A stretch of 64,000 nucleotides of DNA from Paenibacillus marchantiophytorum (GTDB taxonomy: Bacteria; Bacillota; Bacilli; Paenibacillales; NBRC-103111), in the NCBI RefSeq assembly GCF_014640555.1, contig NZ_BMHE01000029.1:27571-91570 (forward strand). The letters are read 5' to 3'. The position numbers and the translations under genes were made by a program. Shown one piece after another: positions 27,385 to 35,674 of this stretch; the stretch's first letter is position 1; each line of letters opens with the position of its first letter. Below the pieces are notes generated by a model. That model was not told the DNA's origin, searched no databases, and worked only from the letters and a program-made list of their open reading frames with translations.

Positions 27385-28251
27385 ATGTGGCTTTTATTTT
27401 CTGTACTTGCAGCGTGCTGCTTCGGGCTGCGGGGCATCTTGTATCATTGGACCAGTCAACAATCTTTGAATCGTAATGTGCTGCTGTGCGGTACGTTTTT
27501 TATGGGGGCGCTCATCAGTATCGTGTGTGCCCTCGTTCTACATCAAGCTTGGACTATGTCAGCATTGATTGGTGTCCAAATGGGGCTTTTTTCGTTCGGG
27601 GCCAATGCCAGTATGTTCAAAGGCTTTGCTGTAGGCAAAGCTTCGCTCGTCGCGATCCTTACAGGATTGCCTTCGGTAATCGTGGTAGTATTCGCCTACT
27701 TTCTATGGAATGAACGACTCAATCTGCTGCAATTTTTTGCATTCGTGGTCATTGTAGTCGGGATTCTAGTCGTTCGCTACTCGAATGATATAACGCTGCG
27801 TAATTTGCAGGGAGCGGGCTGGGGACTTCTGGCCATGCTTCTTTTTGCGGGAAATGATTTGTCCAGTAAATGGACAACATTGGTGAAAGCTCCACTGTTT
27901 CCAACGTTATTCTTCATGTTTATAACGGGAACCTGCTGCTTTGCGCTGTGGTGGATCAAAGATCGGCTCCAAGAAAAGCCTGACAATAGGGTCAGCGCAA
28001 AATGGAGCGAGAAACAAACCTTTTTGATCGGCATGGGCGTAGGCATCACCAATGTTGCTGGGATGATTCTAATTATTCACGGTTTTGCACATGGCAAGGC
28101 GGGACTGGTTTCCGCTGTCGTTGCGCTCAATGTACTGATTGTTCTGCTGTACACCCGCTTTATTTTGAAGGATAAATTTTCCAGGTTGGAGCAATCTGGC
28201 CTTGCTTTAGCACTCTTAGGAATTCTAATGATGAAACTGGTAGCATCTTGA
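27385..28251 (+). CDS. EamA/DMT-family transporter
   Basis: 288 residues, ten hydrophobic segments in two repeats, typical of drug/metabolite (EamA) exporters: first repeat LAACCFGLRGILYHW to VVIVVGILVVRY, second repeat GWGLLAMLLFAGNDLSSKW to GLALALLGILMMKL. AAAGGGG precedes the ATG by about 11 bases. No substrate can be assigned. Starts 60 bases after the GDYXXLXY gene with no terminator between, so co-transcription is possible. Confidence 0.85.
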   Translation: MWLLFSVLAACCFGLRGILYHWTSQQSLNRNVLLCGTFFMGALISIVCALVLHQAWTMSALIGVQMGLFSFGANASMFKGFAVGKASLVAILTGLPSVIVVVFAYFLWNERLNLLQFFAFVVIVVGILVVRYSNDITLRNLQGAGWGLLAMLLFAGNDLSSKWTTLVKAPLFPTLFFMFITGTCCFALWWIKDRLQEKPDNRVSAKWSEKQTFLIGMGVGITNVAGMILIIHGFAHGKAGLVSAVVALNVLIVLLYTRFILKDKFSRLEQSGLALALLGILMMKLVAS

Positions 28252-28305
28252 CAATAGAAATAGATTGCTGTAATATTCAGTAAATTCATAATTTCATATG
28301 AAACA

Positions 28306-28542
28306 TTAGTGAACAGGACAGTAGTTCTTGTCAGACAGTCGCAGCGAGCCGGAATTGGTGGGAACCGGTACGAATGTCAGGAGCGAAGCGGGCCTGGGAA
28401 ATGGTCTTCCGAAGCAAGTCGTAGGGAGATCCGGCATGAGCCGTTATCGAATGAGTGGTTAAATCCAAGTGATTTAACACATAGAGTGGTACCGCGGGAA
28501 TGAACAGCTCTCGTCTCTTGATATAGAGACGGGGGCTTTTTT
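28306..28542 (+). ncRNA. T-box leader of argS
   Basis: Contains the invariant T-box core AGAGTGGTACCGCGG at 28483-28497, a Stem I region with the distal motif CAGCGAGCCGGAATTGGTGGGAACC split around an AATTGGTG apical loop, and a following terminator hairpin with a T run (28506-28542). It directly precedes an arginyl-tRNA synthetase gene, so an uncharged tRNA-Arg sensor is expected. I could not settle the specifier triplet by eye; CGA and AGG both occur in the likely specifier segment near 28375-28390. Confidence 0.93.
28506..28542 (+). terminator. T-box attenuator terminator
   Basis: AGCTCTCGTCTCT TGATAT AGAGACGGGGGCT followed by TTTTTT. In the uncharged-tRNA state the T-box bulge GTGGTACC region would compete with this hairpin. 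Confidence 0.88.
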
Positions 28543-28576
28543 GCGTTCAAATCAGATAACAAGGAGGAACAGGACA

Positions 28577-30463
28577 ATGCTTCAACAACTGTTATTCAAC
28601 GAAATTTCTTTGCATGTAGACAATTTACTTCAAGAGGGCGGAGTGGAACGTCCGGGGACACTGAAAATTGTGACGGAACACCCGGCGCATATCGACCATG
28701 GGGATTACAGTTCGAATATAGCTATGCTTATGGCGAAAATAATTCGTAAGGCTCCATTGTTAGTCGCACAGGATTTGCAATCTCGGATAGTGGAAAATGG
28801 ATGTATCGAAGGTCTGTTTTACAAGGTTGAGGCAGTTGCACCTGGTTTCCTTAACTTTTATATTCAATGGGATGCTTGGGCAAAGTGGAAATCACAAACA
28901 ACGATCTCCCTGGGGGAATCTGGTCATAGCAAGAAAGTCGTCGTTGAACATACCTCCATCAACCCGAACAAAGCTGCTCACGTAGGACATTTGCGAAATT
29001 CTTGTATTGGCGATTCGTTGTCGCGTATGTTGGCACATGCCGGATATGAGGTTGAGGTGCATAACTATATTGATGATTTGGGCAATCAGCTTGCGGATAC
29101 CGTTGTAGGTATGCTTCACACCTCGTCAGACGAGACGTTCGAGCGATTCGGGGATTTCTGCTGGGAAACCTACGCCAAAGTGAACCAGGCTTATCGGAAT
29201 CAGCCAGATCTGGTCCAGCAGCGTTCCGTTGTTCTGCATGCTTTAGAGAATGGTAACTCCAACCTGGCTTGGATGGGCGCATTGGTGGCTGAACGCATTG
29301 TTCGTGAACAACTGGACGAAATGAAGCAATTCGGCATTCAGTACGATGTACTGGTGTGGGAAAGCAGCATTGTCAAAGCTGGATTCTGGGACACTACTTT
29401 CGAACTGCTCAGCCAAACGGATATGTTTGATAAGGTGGCTGACGGTAAGCTAGCAGGCTGCTGGGTTCTCAGGAATGTCGAGCAGAAGTCAGATGCGGAG
29501 GATGAAAATGAAGATTACCAAAGCGATAAAGTGCTCGTTCGGTCCAATGGCATTCTAACTTATACAGCCAAAGACATCGCTTATCATCTCTGGAAATTCG
29601 GATTGCTCAAGAATGATTTTGCCTACAAAAAATGGGGGGATGGCCTGTGGTCCACTGTTTCCCAGGGCCGTAAGAAATCGATTGGACATGCGGACAAAGT
29701 CATTAATGTCATTGATTATCGTCAACAATATCCACAGGAGATGGTGAAGATGGCCTTGAAGGCGCTTGGCTTTGAGAGCGAAGCAAACGAGCTTAAACAT
29801 GTGAGCTACGGTGTTGTTTCGTTAAGTCCGAGTACAGCAGCAGGTTTAGGAATCGATACGGCGGATGGCAAAAGTTCCTACGCGATGTCTGGCCGCCAAG
29901 GTATCGGGATCAAAGTGGCCGATCTGCTGGACCGCATGGAAAGTGTCATCCATGAGAAGCGTCCGAGGAAAGCTGGCATCTCCAGCCGCACCCTTGCAGC
30001 CGCATCGATCCGCTACTATTTGCTCAAATATCAACTGCTAACGGAAGTGGTCTTCGACTTGGAACAAGCGACAGAAGTAACGGGGAATACAGGCGTTTAC
30101 TTGCTCTATGCCTATAGCAGAGCCAATAGTATTATGGACAAAGCCGCTAAGGATGCTCGTCTCCACATGATTGAGCCGAACTTCGATGCAGCTTTGCTTG
30201 AAGATCAGGAGTACCAATTGCTGAGGCATATGGCGTATTGGCCTGAAACATTGGAGGCTTCCATCCAGCAATTAGCGCCTAGTTTAATTTGCCATTATGC
30301 ATTTGAGTTGGCGTCGCTGTTTAACCATTTCTATAGTGCTTGTCCTGTCTTGAAAGGCACGGATTCCCTCGTCGCTCATCGACTCTGGATCACGCAGACT
30401 TACCAGCAAACCCTTCATCAAGCGCTCGCGTTATTGGGCATGCCGACCCCCAAACGACTGTAG
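28577..30463 (+). CDS. argS: Arginyl-tRNA synthetase
   Basis: 628 residues, class Ia synthetase charging tRNA-Arg. HIGH motif appears as HVGH in HTSINPNKAAHVGHLRNSCIGD; in place of a canonical KMSKS there is MSGRQGIGIKVADLLD, the variant seen in the synthetases whose catalytic Lys lies just before HIGH. The N-terminal additive domain (residues 1-110) and C-terminal anticodon domain (from about 490, HYAFELASLFNHFYSACPV) are both present. It is longer than the standard Bacillus ArgS (about 556). ATG behind AAGGAGG. Regulated by the T-box. It may be a second ArgS in the genome. Confidence 0.92.
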   Translation: MLQQLLFNEISLHVDNLLQEGGVERPGTLKIVTEHPAHIDHGDYSSNIAMLMAKIIRKAPLLVAQDLQSRIVENGCIEGLFYKVEAVAPGFLNFYIQWDAWAKWKSQTTISLGESGHSKKVVVEHTSINPNKAAHVGHLRNSCIGDSLSRMLAHAGYEVEVHNYIDDLGNQLADTVVGMLHTSSDETFERFGDFCWETYAKVNQAYRNQPDLVQQRSVVLHALENGNSNLAWMGALVAERIVREQLDEMKQFGIQYDVLVWESSIVKAGFWDTTFELLSQTDMFDKVADGKLAGCWVLRNVEQKSDAEDENEDYQSDKVLVRSNGILTYTAKDIAYHLWKFGLLKNDFAYKKWGDGLWSTVSQGRKKSIGHADKVINVIDYRQQYPQEMVKMALKALGFESEANELKHVSYGVVSLSPSTAAGLGIDTADGKSSYAMSGRQGIGIKVADLLDRMESVIHEKRPRKAGISSRTLAAASIRYYLLKYQLLTEVVFDLEQATEVTGNTGVYLLYAYSRANSIMDKAAKDARLHMIEPNFDAALLEDQEYQLLRHMAYWPETLEASIQQLAPSLICHYAFELASLFNHFYSACPVLKGTDSLVAHRLWITQTYQQTLHQALALLGMPTPKRL

Positions 30464-30581
30464 GGCCTCTGAAGAGCTGAATTTTGCCCCAAAATGCAAC
30501 TATAGCTTTCTGATCGGAAGCAAATGCGGTACAATAAGAATATTCGTGCCAATTAGAATGATTCAGGAGGCTTTTACCACA

Positions 30582-31211
30582 ATGACAGAAAAAGATATCG
30601 AAACCCAAGCTGAAGAAGTGAATGAACAAGATCAAGAACGCGAGCAAGCCCAGATCATTATGACTTGGTTTCAACATATTCAAGAAGTGATGAAAGAACA
30701 ATTTCCTGAGTATGAAGTGGATGGTCAAATCGGTAATAATCCGACTTATGGTCCAATGTTTGCTTTTACGCTCACGAGAGAAGAGAAGTCCACTTCCTGC
30801 GGGTTTTTCTTGAATGAAGTTATGCGAAACTTCCAAACGAATCCGAATGCCGGTCTCTGGCTCTCCTCTTTCTTTGTAGATTTATTGCGCAGTCCGGACA
30901 GTCATCCGCTGCCCAATCCACCGCAATCCGAAGATGAAGCCAAAGATTTGTTGGATAAACATATTGTTCCTTATTGTGCCAAAACAGTACGCGAAGAGTT
31001 CCCGGATCAGAAGATCTACGTTGATCTGGAGCTTAATGAAGAGCACGGCCCTGTGCTCGAAGCCGGCTTCGTAGCTGTCGAAGATGGCAACAACACCTGC
31101 GCGCTGCCGCTGCAATATTTAATGACGTTATACTTATTAAATCGTGATCCGGCTGAACCGCTCATCCAAGCGATGTATCGTTTGTATGAGGAAAATAATT
31201 TAGGTCAATAA
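30582..31211 (+). CDS. Conserved hypothetical acidic protein
   Basis: 209 residues, strongly acidic, no signal or membrane segment. I do not recognise a family. It appears to hold two related halves: QHIQEVMKEQFPEYEVDGQIGNNPTYGPMFAFTL and KTVREEFPDQKIYVDLELNEEHGPVLEAGFV share the pattern EEFP-(x)n-GP, suggesting an internal duplication. ATG at 30582 is chosen for CAGGAGG upstream; a weak promoter-like stretch lies at 30525-30545. Single-gene unit with its own terminator. Confidence 0.75.
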   Translation: MTEKDIETQAEEVNEQDQEREQAQIIMTWFQHIQEVMKEQFPEYEVDGQIGNNPTYGPMFAFTLTREEKSTSCGFFLNEVMRNFQTNPNAGLWLSSFFVDLLRSPDSHPLPNPPQSEDEAKDLLDKHIVPYCAKTVREEFPDQKIYVDLELNEEHGPVLEAGFVAVEDGNNTCALPLQYLMTLYLLNRDPAEPLIQAMYRLYEENNLGQ

Positions 31212-31216
31212 CTTAG

Positions 31217-31256
31217 AAGTGCTTCCAATGGAGTGTCCATCGGAAGCACTTTTTTT
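31217..31256 (+). terminator. Terminator
   Basis: AGTGCTTCC ... GGAAGCACT followed by seven T. Confidence 0.9.
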
Positions 31257-31430
31257 GACGCCAGAAATGGTGTTTCTGGTTTGGAGGCGTTTCAAGGCGA
31301 TTGGAATAATGCCATATAGCATGCCAATTGATGCTGAGCTCATCCCTTGCAGATGACCTAGCCGAAGGTTAGGAATCTTATGGTGATCGCGGCAGAAGCG
31401 GGATGAATGTATAAATCCAATGATATCAAC

Positions 31431-31470
31431 AAAAAACCCGCTTCAGATCCACGAGAGGAGCTGAAGGGGC
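31431..31470 (-). terminator. Terminator of the panD-thrC operon
   Basis: On the minus strand, CCCCTTCAG ... CTGAAGCGGG followed by TTTTTTG. The 31257-31430 stretch between this and the convergent terminator holds no gene I can support. Confidence 0.75.
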
Positions 31471-31476
31471 GCTTTC

Positions 31477-32787
31477 CTATGGAAGCAAATGAAGCTTCCG
31501 GTAGTCCTCATAACTGCGGATAATCGGCAGTTGTGAACTGTGGGCTAGCTGCGTATATTTCATCGCATGCGACGTGTTGAACAAGACGACGGAGTCGCTA
31601 GGGCGCAGCCATCCGTTGTCGCAGAGGGCAAGGAGCCCTGCCCAAGTGGCGGCGCCCTCCGGCGAGGAAGAGATTCCTTGCGAGCCTAATGTGCGCGTAG
31701 CGTCAGCGATCTGGCTCTTGGACAGAGCGATGGCGGTGCCGCTGCTTTCCGCTATGATGGAGAGGATGAGCTCCAGATCCGGCGGCTTCGGCACGCGCAT
31801 GCCTGTCGGACTCGCTCCAGCAGCTCGAACTCCGGCAAGCTCACGCCCCGTCTGCTCATTCACTGCTCCCTCGCTCGCCTGCCCACTAGTCGTTGTCTCG
31901 CCTGCTACCCCGCTCAAGCCGCCCGCGCCAGCAGCTTGGCCCAAAACAGTCAAACCATCGACGATGGGCTGACAGCCCTCTTCCTGCACACAGACGAATC
32001 TTGGCAGGGGGCCGTCGATCCAACCCATAGCTTTGAGCTCGTGGTAAGCTTTCCACATGCCAATAATGCCGGAGCCGCCGCCAGTCGGGTAAATAATGAC
32101 GTCAGGGAATGTCCAATTCAGCTGCTCAGCGAGCTCGAATCCCATTGTCTTTTTGCCTTCTACGCGTCCAGGCTCCTTCAACGTGCCAACGTTCACCCAG
32201 CCTTGCTCTTGTTTACCATCTTCAATAATCGCTGCTGCATCATGAATAAAGCCATCAACTAGATAAGTGGCAGCGCCGTATAAAGGACACTCGTCCACGA
32301 TAAGCGGTGGACAGTCAAGCGGGATAAACACGGATGCAGCTATGCCAGCGTAAGCTGCATAAGCCGCTAGAGCCCCCGCGGCATTGCCATTGGAGGGAAC
32401 GGCAGCTTTGGTTGCTCCTAATTCTTTGAGCAGTGAAACGGCAACAGAGAATCCTCTGGATTTGAAGCTTCCCGTTGGGTTTTGTTCTTCTCTTTTGAGC
32501 CAAAGCTGTCTAATCGGCAGTTTCTGCTCCCACGCCTTCAACCGTAGAAGCGGTGTCCACCCTTCGCCCAGGGTAGTGATACAATCGGGGTTGCTGACAG
32601 GAAGCAATTCTTTGTATCTCCACATGGATGGGTAGCGTGTTTGGATAACTTCCTTCGTTAATGTTCTGTGAATCCGCTCCCAATCATAATCGACTAGCAG
32701 GGTTCCGCCGCAGCCGCATTTCATGTCCAGATATCGGAATGGGAGCTTAGCAGAACATCGTGAGCAATATAACCCCAATCGGTTCAT
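31477..32787 (-). CDS. thrC: Threonine synthase-like PLP enzyme with internal insert
   Basis: 436 residues. N-terminal zinc-ribbon-like Cys pairs (CSRC, CGCG), LGEGWTPLLRL, PLP Lys in NPTGSFKSRGF, SNGNAAGALAAYAA, and the phosphate-binding PTGGGSGIIGMW. This is the fold-II threonine synthase type, converting O-phosphohomoserine to threonine. About 50 residues between VDGLTVLGQ and PKPPDLELI are Gly/Ala/Thr-rich low complexity and unlike the family; the DNA under it is GC-rich. Starts inside the end of the ATP-grasp gene (ATGA overlap). Because no hom/thrB gene is adjacent and the operon is unusual, a side role is possible. Confidence 0.85.
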   Translation of the reverse strand: MNRLGLYCSRCSAKLPFRYLDMKCGCGGTLLVDYDWERIHRTLTKEVIQTRYPSMWRYKELLPVSNPDCITTLGEGWTPLLRLKAWEQKLPIRQLWLKREEQNPTGSFKSRGFSVAVSLLKELGATKAAVPSNGNAAGALAAYAAYAGIAASVFIPLDCPPLIVDECPLYGAATYLVDGFIHDAAAIIEDGKQEQGWVNVGTLKEPGRVEGKKTMGFELAEQLNWTFPDVIIYPTGGGSGIIGMWKAYHELKAMGWIDGPLPRFVCVQEEGCQPIVDGLTVLGQAAGAGGLSGVAGETTTSGQASEGAVNEQTGRELAGVRAAGASPTGMRVPKPPDLELILSIIAESSGTAIALSKSQIADATRTLGSQGISSSPEGAATWAGLLALCDNGWLRPSDSVVLFNTSHAMKYTQLAHSSQLPIIRSYEDYRKLHLLP

Positions 32788-33548
32788 CTCCGAGCCTCCC
32801 CACTGTTTTCAGCAGGAAAACGTTGAAAGGACTTGATTTGACGAAACATCGACTTATCTTTCAACTTCAAAAACAACTCCAGCATAGGTGCAAAATTGAC
32901 TTCAATAATCCAAATGTTTCCTTGCTTATCAAAAGCCATATCGATCCCCATCGTATCCACCCAGCGATATGACGGACTTAATTGTTCGGCAGCTAATAAG
33001 GCAACTTTGTCGAGCTGTGCGAGAAGTTTCTTGGCGTTCATGAAGCTAAGTTCCGATTGTTTAAGCGCGTTTTCAACAGTGACAACTTTGCCGCCGCTGA
33101 GTCGAATGTTGGTGACGATAAACCCGGAACCAGCTACTTTGGCTAGTTTCCCTGTGACTTGCCAAGGCGTATTGCGGCGGCGCTGGACCATTACCCTGAG
33201 ATCGAAAGGGCGACCATTCGCTGTAGCTAGCGGAATGCGCTGCTGAACGATGAAATTTTTGCCGATCTTTTTACGAAAGGAAGCTGATAATGCGGACCGC
33301 TCGGTATATAGCTTCTTTTTGGCTCCATTTTGTACCTCGTAAGCATTGTCGTCCGTCTGTTTAATCCGAATAACACCATCCCCGCCATAACTGCCTGTCG
33401 GCTTGACGATGATTTGGCCGTATTTTGTAAGCATGCGCCAGAAGGACTTCTCTTTCAGCCAAGCTGTTTCCGGAAGGTATCTGCTAAGTGTTGACGACTT
33501 TCGAAGAATTTTATATTTGGTCCATTTGCTTGTGCTTAATTTACTCAT
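32784..33548 (-). CDS. YheC/YheD-type ATP-grasp protein
   Basis: 254 residues. ATP-grasp ligase fold: IIVKPTGSYGGDGVIRI (nucleotide-binding loop), RPFDLRVMVQR, and the metal-binding WIIEVNFAPM ending motif with its conserved E and N. Matches the YheC/YheD proteins found with Bacillus endospore coats, but shorter than the 360-450 residues usual there, with the N-terminal part missing. Sits between panD and thrC with coding overlaps on both sides, so all three are translationally coupled. ATP-dependent carboxylate-amine ligation is the family chemistry; substrates unknown. Confidence 0.85.
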   Translation of the reverse strand: MSKLSTSKWTKYKILRKSSTLSRYLPETAWLKEKSFWRMLTKYGQIIVKPTGSYGGDGVIRIKQTDDNAYEVQNGAKKKLYTERSALSASFRKKIGKNFIVQQRIPLATANGRPFDLRVMVQRRRNTPWQVTGKLAKVAGSGFIVTNIRLSGGKVVTVENALKQSELSFMNAKKLLAQLDKVALLAAEQLSPSYRWVDTMGIDMAFDKQGNIWIIEVNFAPMLELFLKLKDKSMFRQIKSFQRFPAENSGEARR

Positions 33549-33942
33549 TGGGCTTCACTTCCTGCTCAGCGATAACGATATCATGTTCCTCAACGCGGAC
33601 TAATTGATTCTGATCATCCACAAAAACGACCTGTGGTTTCAGTAAGCTGATTTCACAGTCGTCCAAAAGCCCCATACTAAGGATGATGACAAGATCACCA
33701 GGAGCGAACAGATGAGCAGGAGGTCCATTCAGACCAATTTTACCGCTTCCTTCAGGTGCAGGAATTGCGTATGTTTTCCAGCGGGTGGCATTGCGAAGAC
33801 TAGTAATTTGAACCATTTCGTAAGGTAAAATATGGGCTTTACGCATCAACAAAAGATCGATGGTAATACTTCCTACATAATTCAGATCGGCTTCCGTCAC
33901 TGTCGCACGATGGATCTTCCCTTTACACATAAGACGCTGCAT
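33541..33942 (-). CDS. panD: Aspartate 1-decarboxylase PanD
   Basis: 133 residues, pyruvoyl enzyme making beta-alanine from aspartate for pantothenate/CoA. The start is the ATG giving MQRLMCKGKIHRATVTEADL with AAGGAG nine bases before it; the longer frame is not used. The self-processing site Gly24-Ser25 lies in YVGSITID, and Tyr58-type and Arg54-type residues are in RWKTYAI. Ends with a short extra acidic tail. panB and panC are not adjacent; instead it is followed by an overlapping ATP-grasp gene and a threonine synthase-like gene. Confidence 0.95.
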   Translation of the reverse strand: MQRLMCKGKIHRATVTEADLNYVGSITIDLLLMRKAHILPYEMVQITSLRNATRWKTYAIPAPEGSGKIGLNGPPAHLFAPGDLVIILSMGLLDDCEISLLKPQVVFVDDQNQLVRVEEHDIVIAEQEVKPNE

Positions 33943-34115
33943 ATGAAGTAGCTCCTTTATGGTCACTTTAGGTGTTATCACAACGTATGACAAAATAAGG
34001 TCTTGTGGTTTAGGTATAAACCCGATTTTGTTGGAAATGGGCAAGCAGCTCATTGAATTAGGCTGTGCTATACTTAGAAAACTTAGACTATGACAAAATG
34101 AAGGAGTGAGCAGTT

Positions 34116-34832
34116 CTGTCTTCCCCTATTCTAGTTATTGAACACTTACATAAAAAACATCCAAACGGCAGCTCCGCACCATTATTTCAGCAAATTTGTG
34201 CACAAGTATCGCCACAGGATCGCATTATTATCCTCGGGCCATCCGGTCAAGGAAAGAGTACGTTACTTCGCGTATTAGCCACATTAGAAAGTAAGGATGG
34301 GGGCCATATAACACTGCATGGCAAACATACTGGAAGCTGGAACCTTGCGGAGTGGCGCAAGAAAGTTTGCTACGTTCCGCAGCAGCCGTCCATGCTGCCC
34401 ATAACGGTTGCAGATAATCTGGCGATCATAAGCAAACTCCATCAACGCGCTTTTGATCAGCGTTTGGCAGCCGATTTAATGGGTCAAGTAGGTTTGGGAG
34501 ATCTGGATTGGTCGCAGAAAGCAGCAGATTTATCAGGTGGACAGAAACAGCGTGTGCAGTTGGTAAGATCTATGCTGCTAGGCTCCGATCTACTGCTGCT
34601 CGACGAGGCGACATCAGCGCTTGATACGCAAAGCAAACAAGCGGTTGAAACGACACTGATGAAATGGCACGAACAAAGAGGGACAGCATTGGTTTGGGTG
34701 ACTCATGAGCCTCAGCAGGCTCGGCGGGTAGGCAATCACTATTGGCATTTGCAAGGCGGGGCATTGACAGAAGTCAAGGAAGAAGACGCTTTCGTTAAAA
34801 GCGATTCGATGCTTAGCGAAGGAGGTGCCTGA
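34116..34832 (+). CDS. FetA-like ABC ATPase (CTG start proposed)
   Basis: 238 residues when read from CTG at 34116, which has AAGGAG nine bases upstream; an in-frame TGA lies three codons earlier and the first ATG (34392) would delete Walker A. The resulting protein has Walker A GPSGQGKS at 41-48, Q-loop YVPQQPSML, signature LSGGQKQR and Walker B LLLLDEATSALD, and an H-loop VTHEP. Paired with a UPF0014 permease, it corresponds to E. coli FetA (YbbL), the ATPase of an iron exporter protecting against oxidative stress. Substrate by analogy only. Confidence 0.85.
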   Translation: MSSPILVIEHLHKKHPNGSSAPLFQQICAQVSPQDRIIILGPSGQGKSTLLRVLATLESKDGGHITLHGKHTGSWNLAEWRKKVCYVPQQPSMLPITVADNLAIISKLHQRAFDQRLAADLMGQVGLGDLDWSQKAADLSGGQKQRVQLVRSMLLGSDLLLLDEATSALDTQSKQAVETTLMKWHEQRGTALVWVTHEPQQARRVGNHYWHLQGGALTEVKEEDAFVKSDSMLSEGGA

Positions 34833-34838
34833 TTTCGG

Positions 34839-35582
34839 ATGTCAACATTAGCTCTTGGTTTCACACTAACTTTTGTAATGATTACAATCGCTTTATCCAA
34901 ATGGCAAAAGTTGGGGCTCGAAAAGGACATCGCGATGGGAACGATTCGCGGTTCCTTGCAGTTGTTGTTTATCGGGTATGTACTTCATTTTGTGTTTCAA
35001 ACGGAGAATATGGCACTTATCTTCCTTATGATCGCGATCATGATTGCTATAGCTACTCATAATGCGGGCAAGCGAGCGGAGGGCTTGCAAGGTATTCATT
35101 GGCGGATAGCGTCATCTATTGCTATAACAGAGATTTTGACGATGTCGCTGATGCTCGGGCTGCATATTATCCAACCTACAACACAATTCATAATTCCTAT
35201 CAGCGGGATGACGATCGGCAGTTCCATGATTGTTTGCGGCTTGTTTTTAAACCAAATGAATCGTGAGATCGCTTCTTCCAAAGAAGAAATTGAGGCGCTG
35301 CTCGCTCTCGGATCTTCGCTTCGTCAGGCCATTCAGCAAGCTTTGCAGCGTTCTGTGAAGGCGAGTATGATACCGACTATTGATGGGATGAAGACGGTTG
35401 GTTTGGTTCAGTTGCCTGGCATGATGACCGGGATGATTATTGCAGGAGCCAATCCGATTGAAGCGGTGCGATATCAAATTTTAATATTGTTTGCTTTCAC
35501 GGCTGCAGCAGCCATCACCAGCATTTTATTAAGCATGTTAAGTTATAAGCTGTGGTTCACTCGCGAAATGACGCTGAAATAG
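34839..35582 (+). CDS. FetB-like UPF0014 ABC permease
   Basis: 247 residues, seven hydrophobic segments, UPF0014 (YbbM/FetB) family: IRGSLQLLFIGYVLHFVF, then MTIGSSMIVCGLFLNQMN and the long cytoplasmic LALGSSLRQAIQQALQRSVKASMIPTID, ending in GLVQLPGMMTGMIIAGANPIEAVRYQI. Starts six bases after the ATPase stop. Forms the membrane part of the FetAB-type exporter. Confidence 0.9.
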   Translation: MSTLALGFTLTFVMITIALSKWQKLGLEKDIAMGTIRGSLQLLFIGYVLHFVFQTENMALIFLMIAIMIAIATHNAGKRAEGLQGIHWRIASSIAITEILTMSLMLGLHIIQPTTQFIIPISGMTIGSSMIVCGLFLNQMNREIASSKEEIEALLALGSSLRQAIQQALQRSVKASMIPTIDGMKTVGLVQLPGMMTGMIIAGANPIEAVRYQILILFAFTAAAAITSILLSMLSYKLWFTREMTLK

Positions 35583-35674
35583 AGCTTTTATATCCCGAAG
35601 TTTCTGTTCTTCAATCGCGGAATCAGGTACAATGTGATGATGTGACGAAATCGACAATAGGGAGAGGAGCGCTT

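Noticed and set aside
31257..31430. Possible relict of the repeat elements (TGACCTAGCCG also at 16763)
   Set aside because: Only one 11-base word is shared and no arm structure or 50-base spacing is present.
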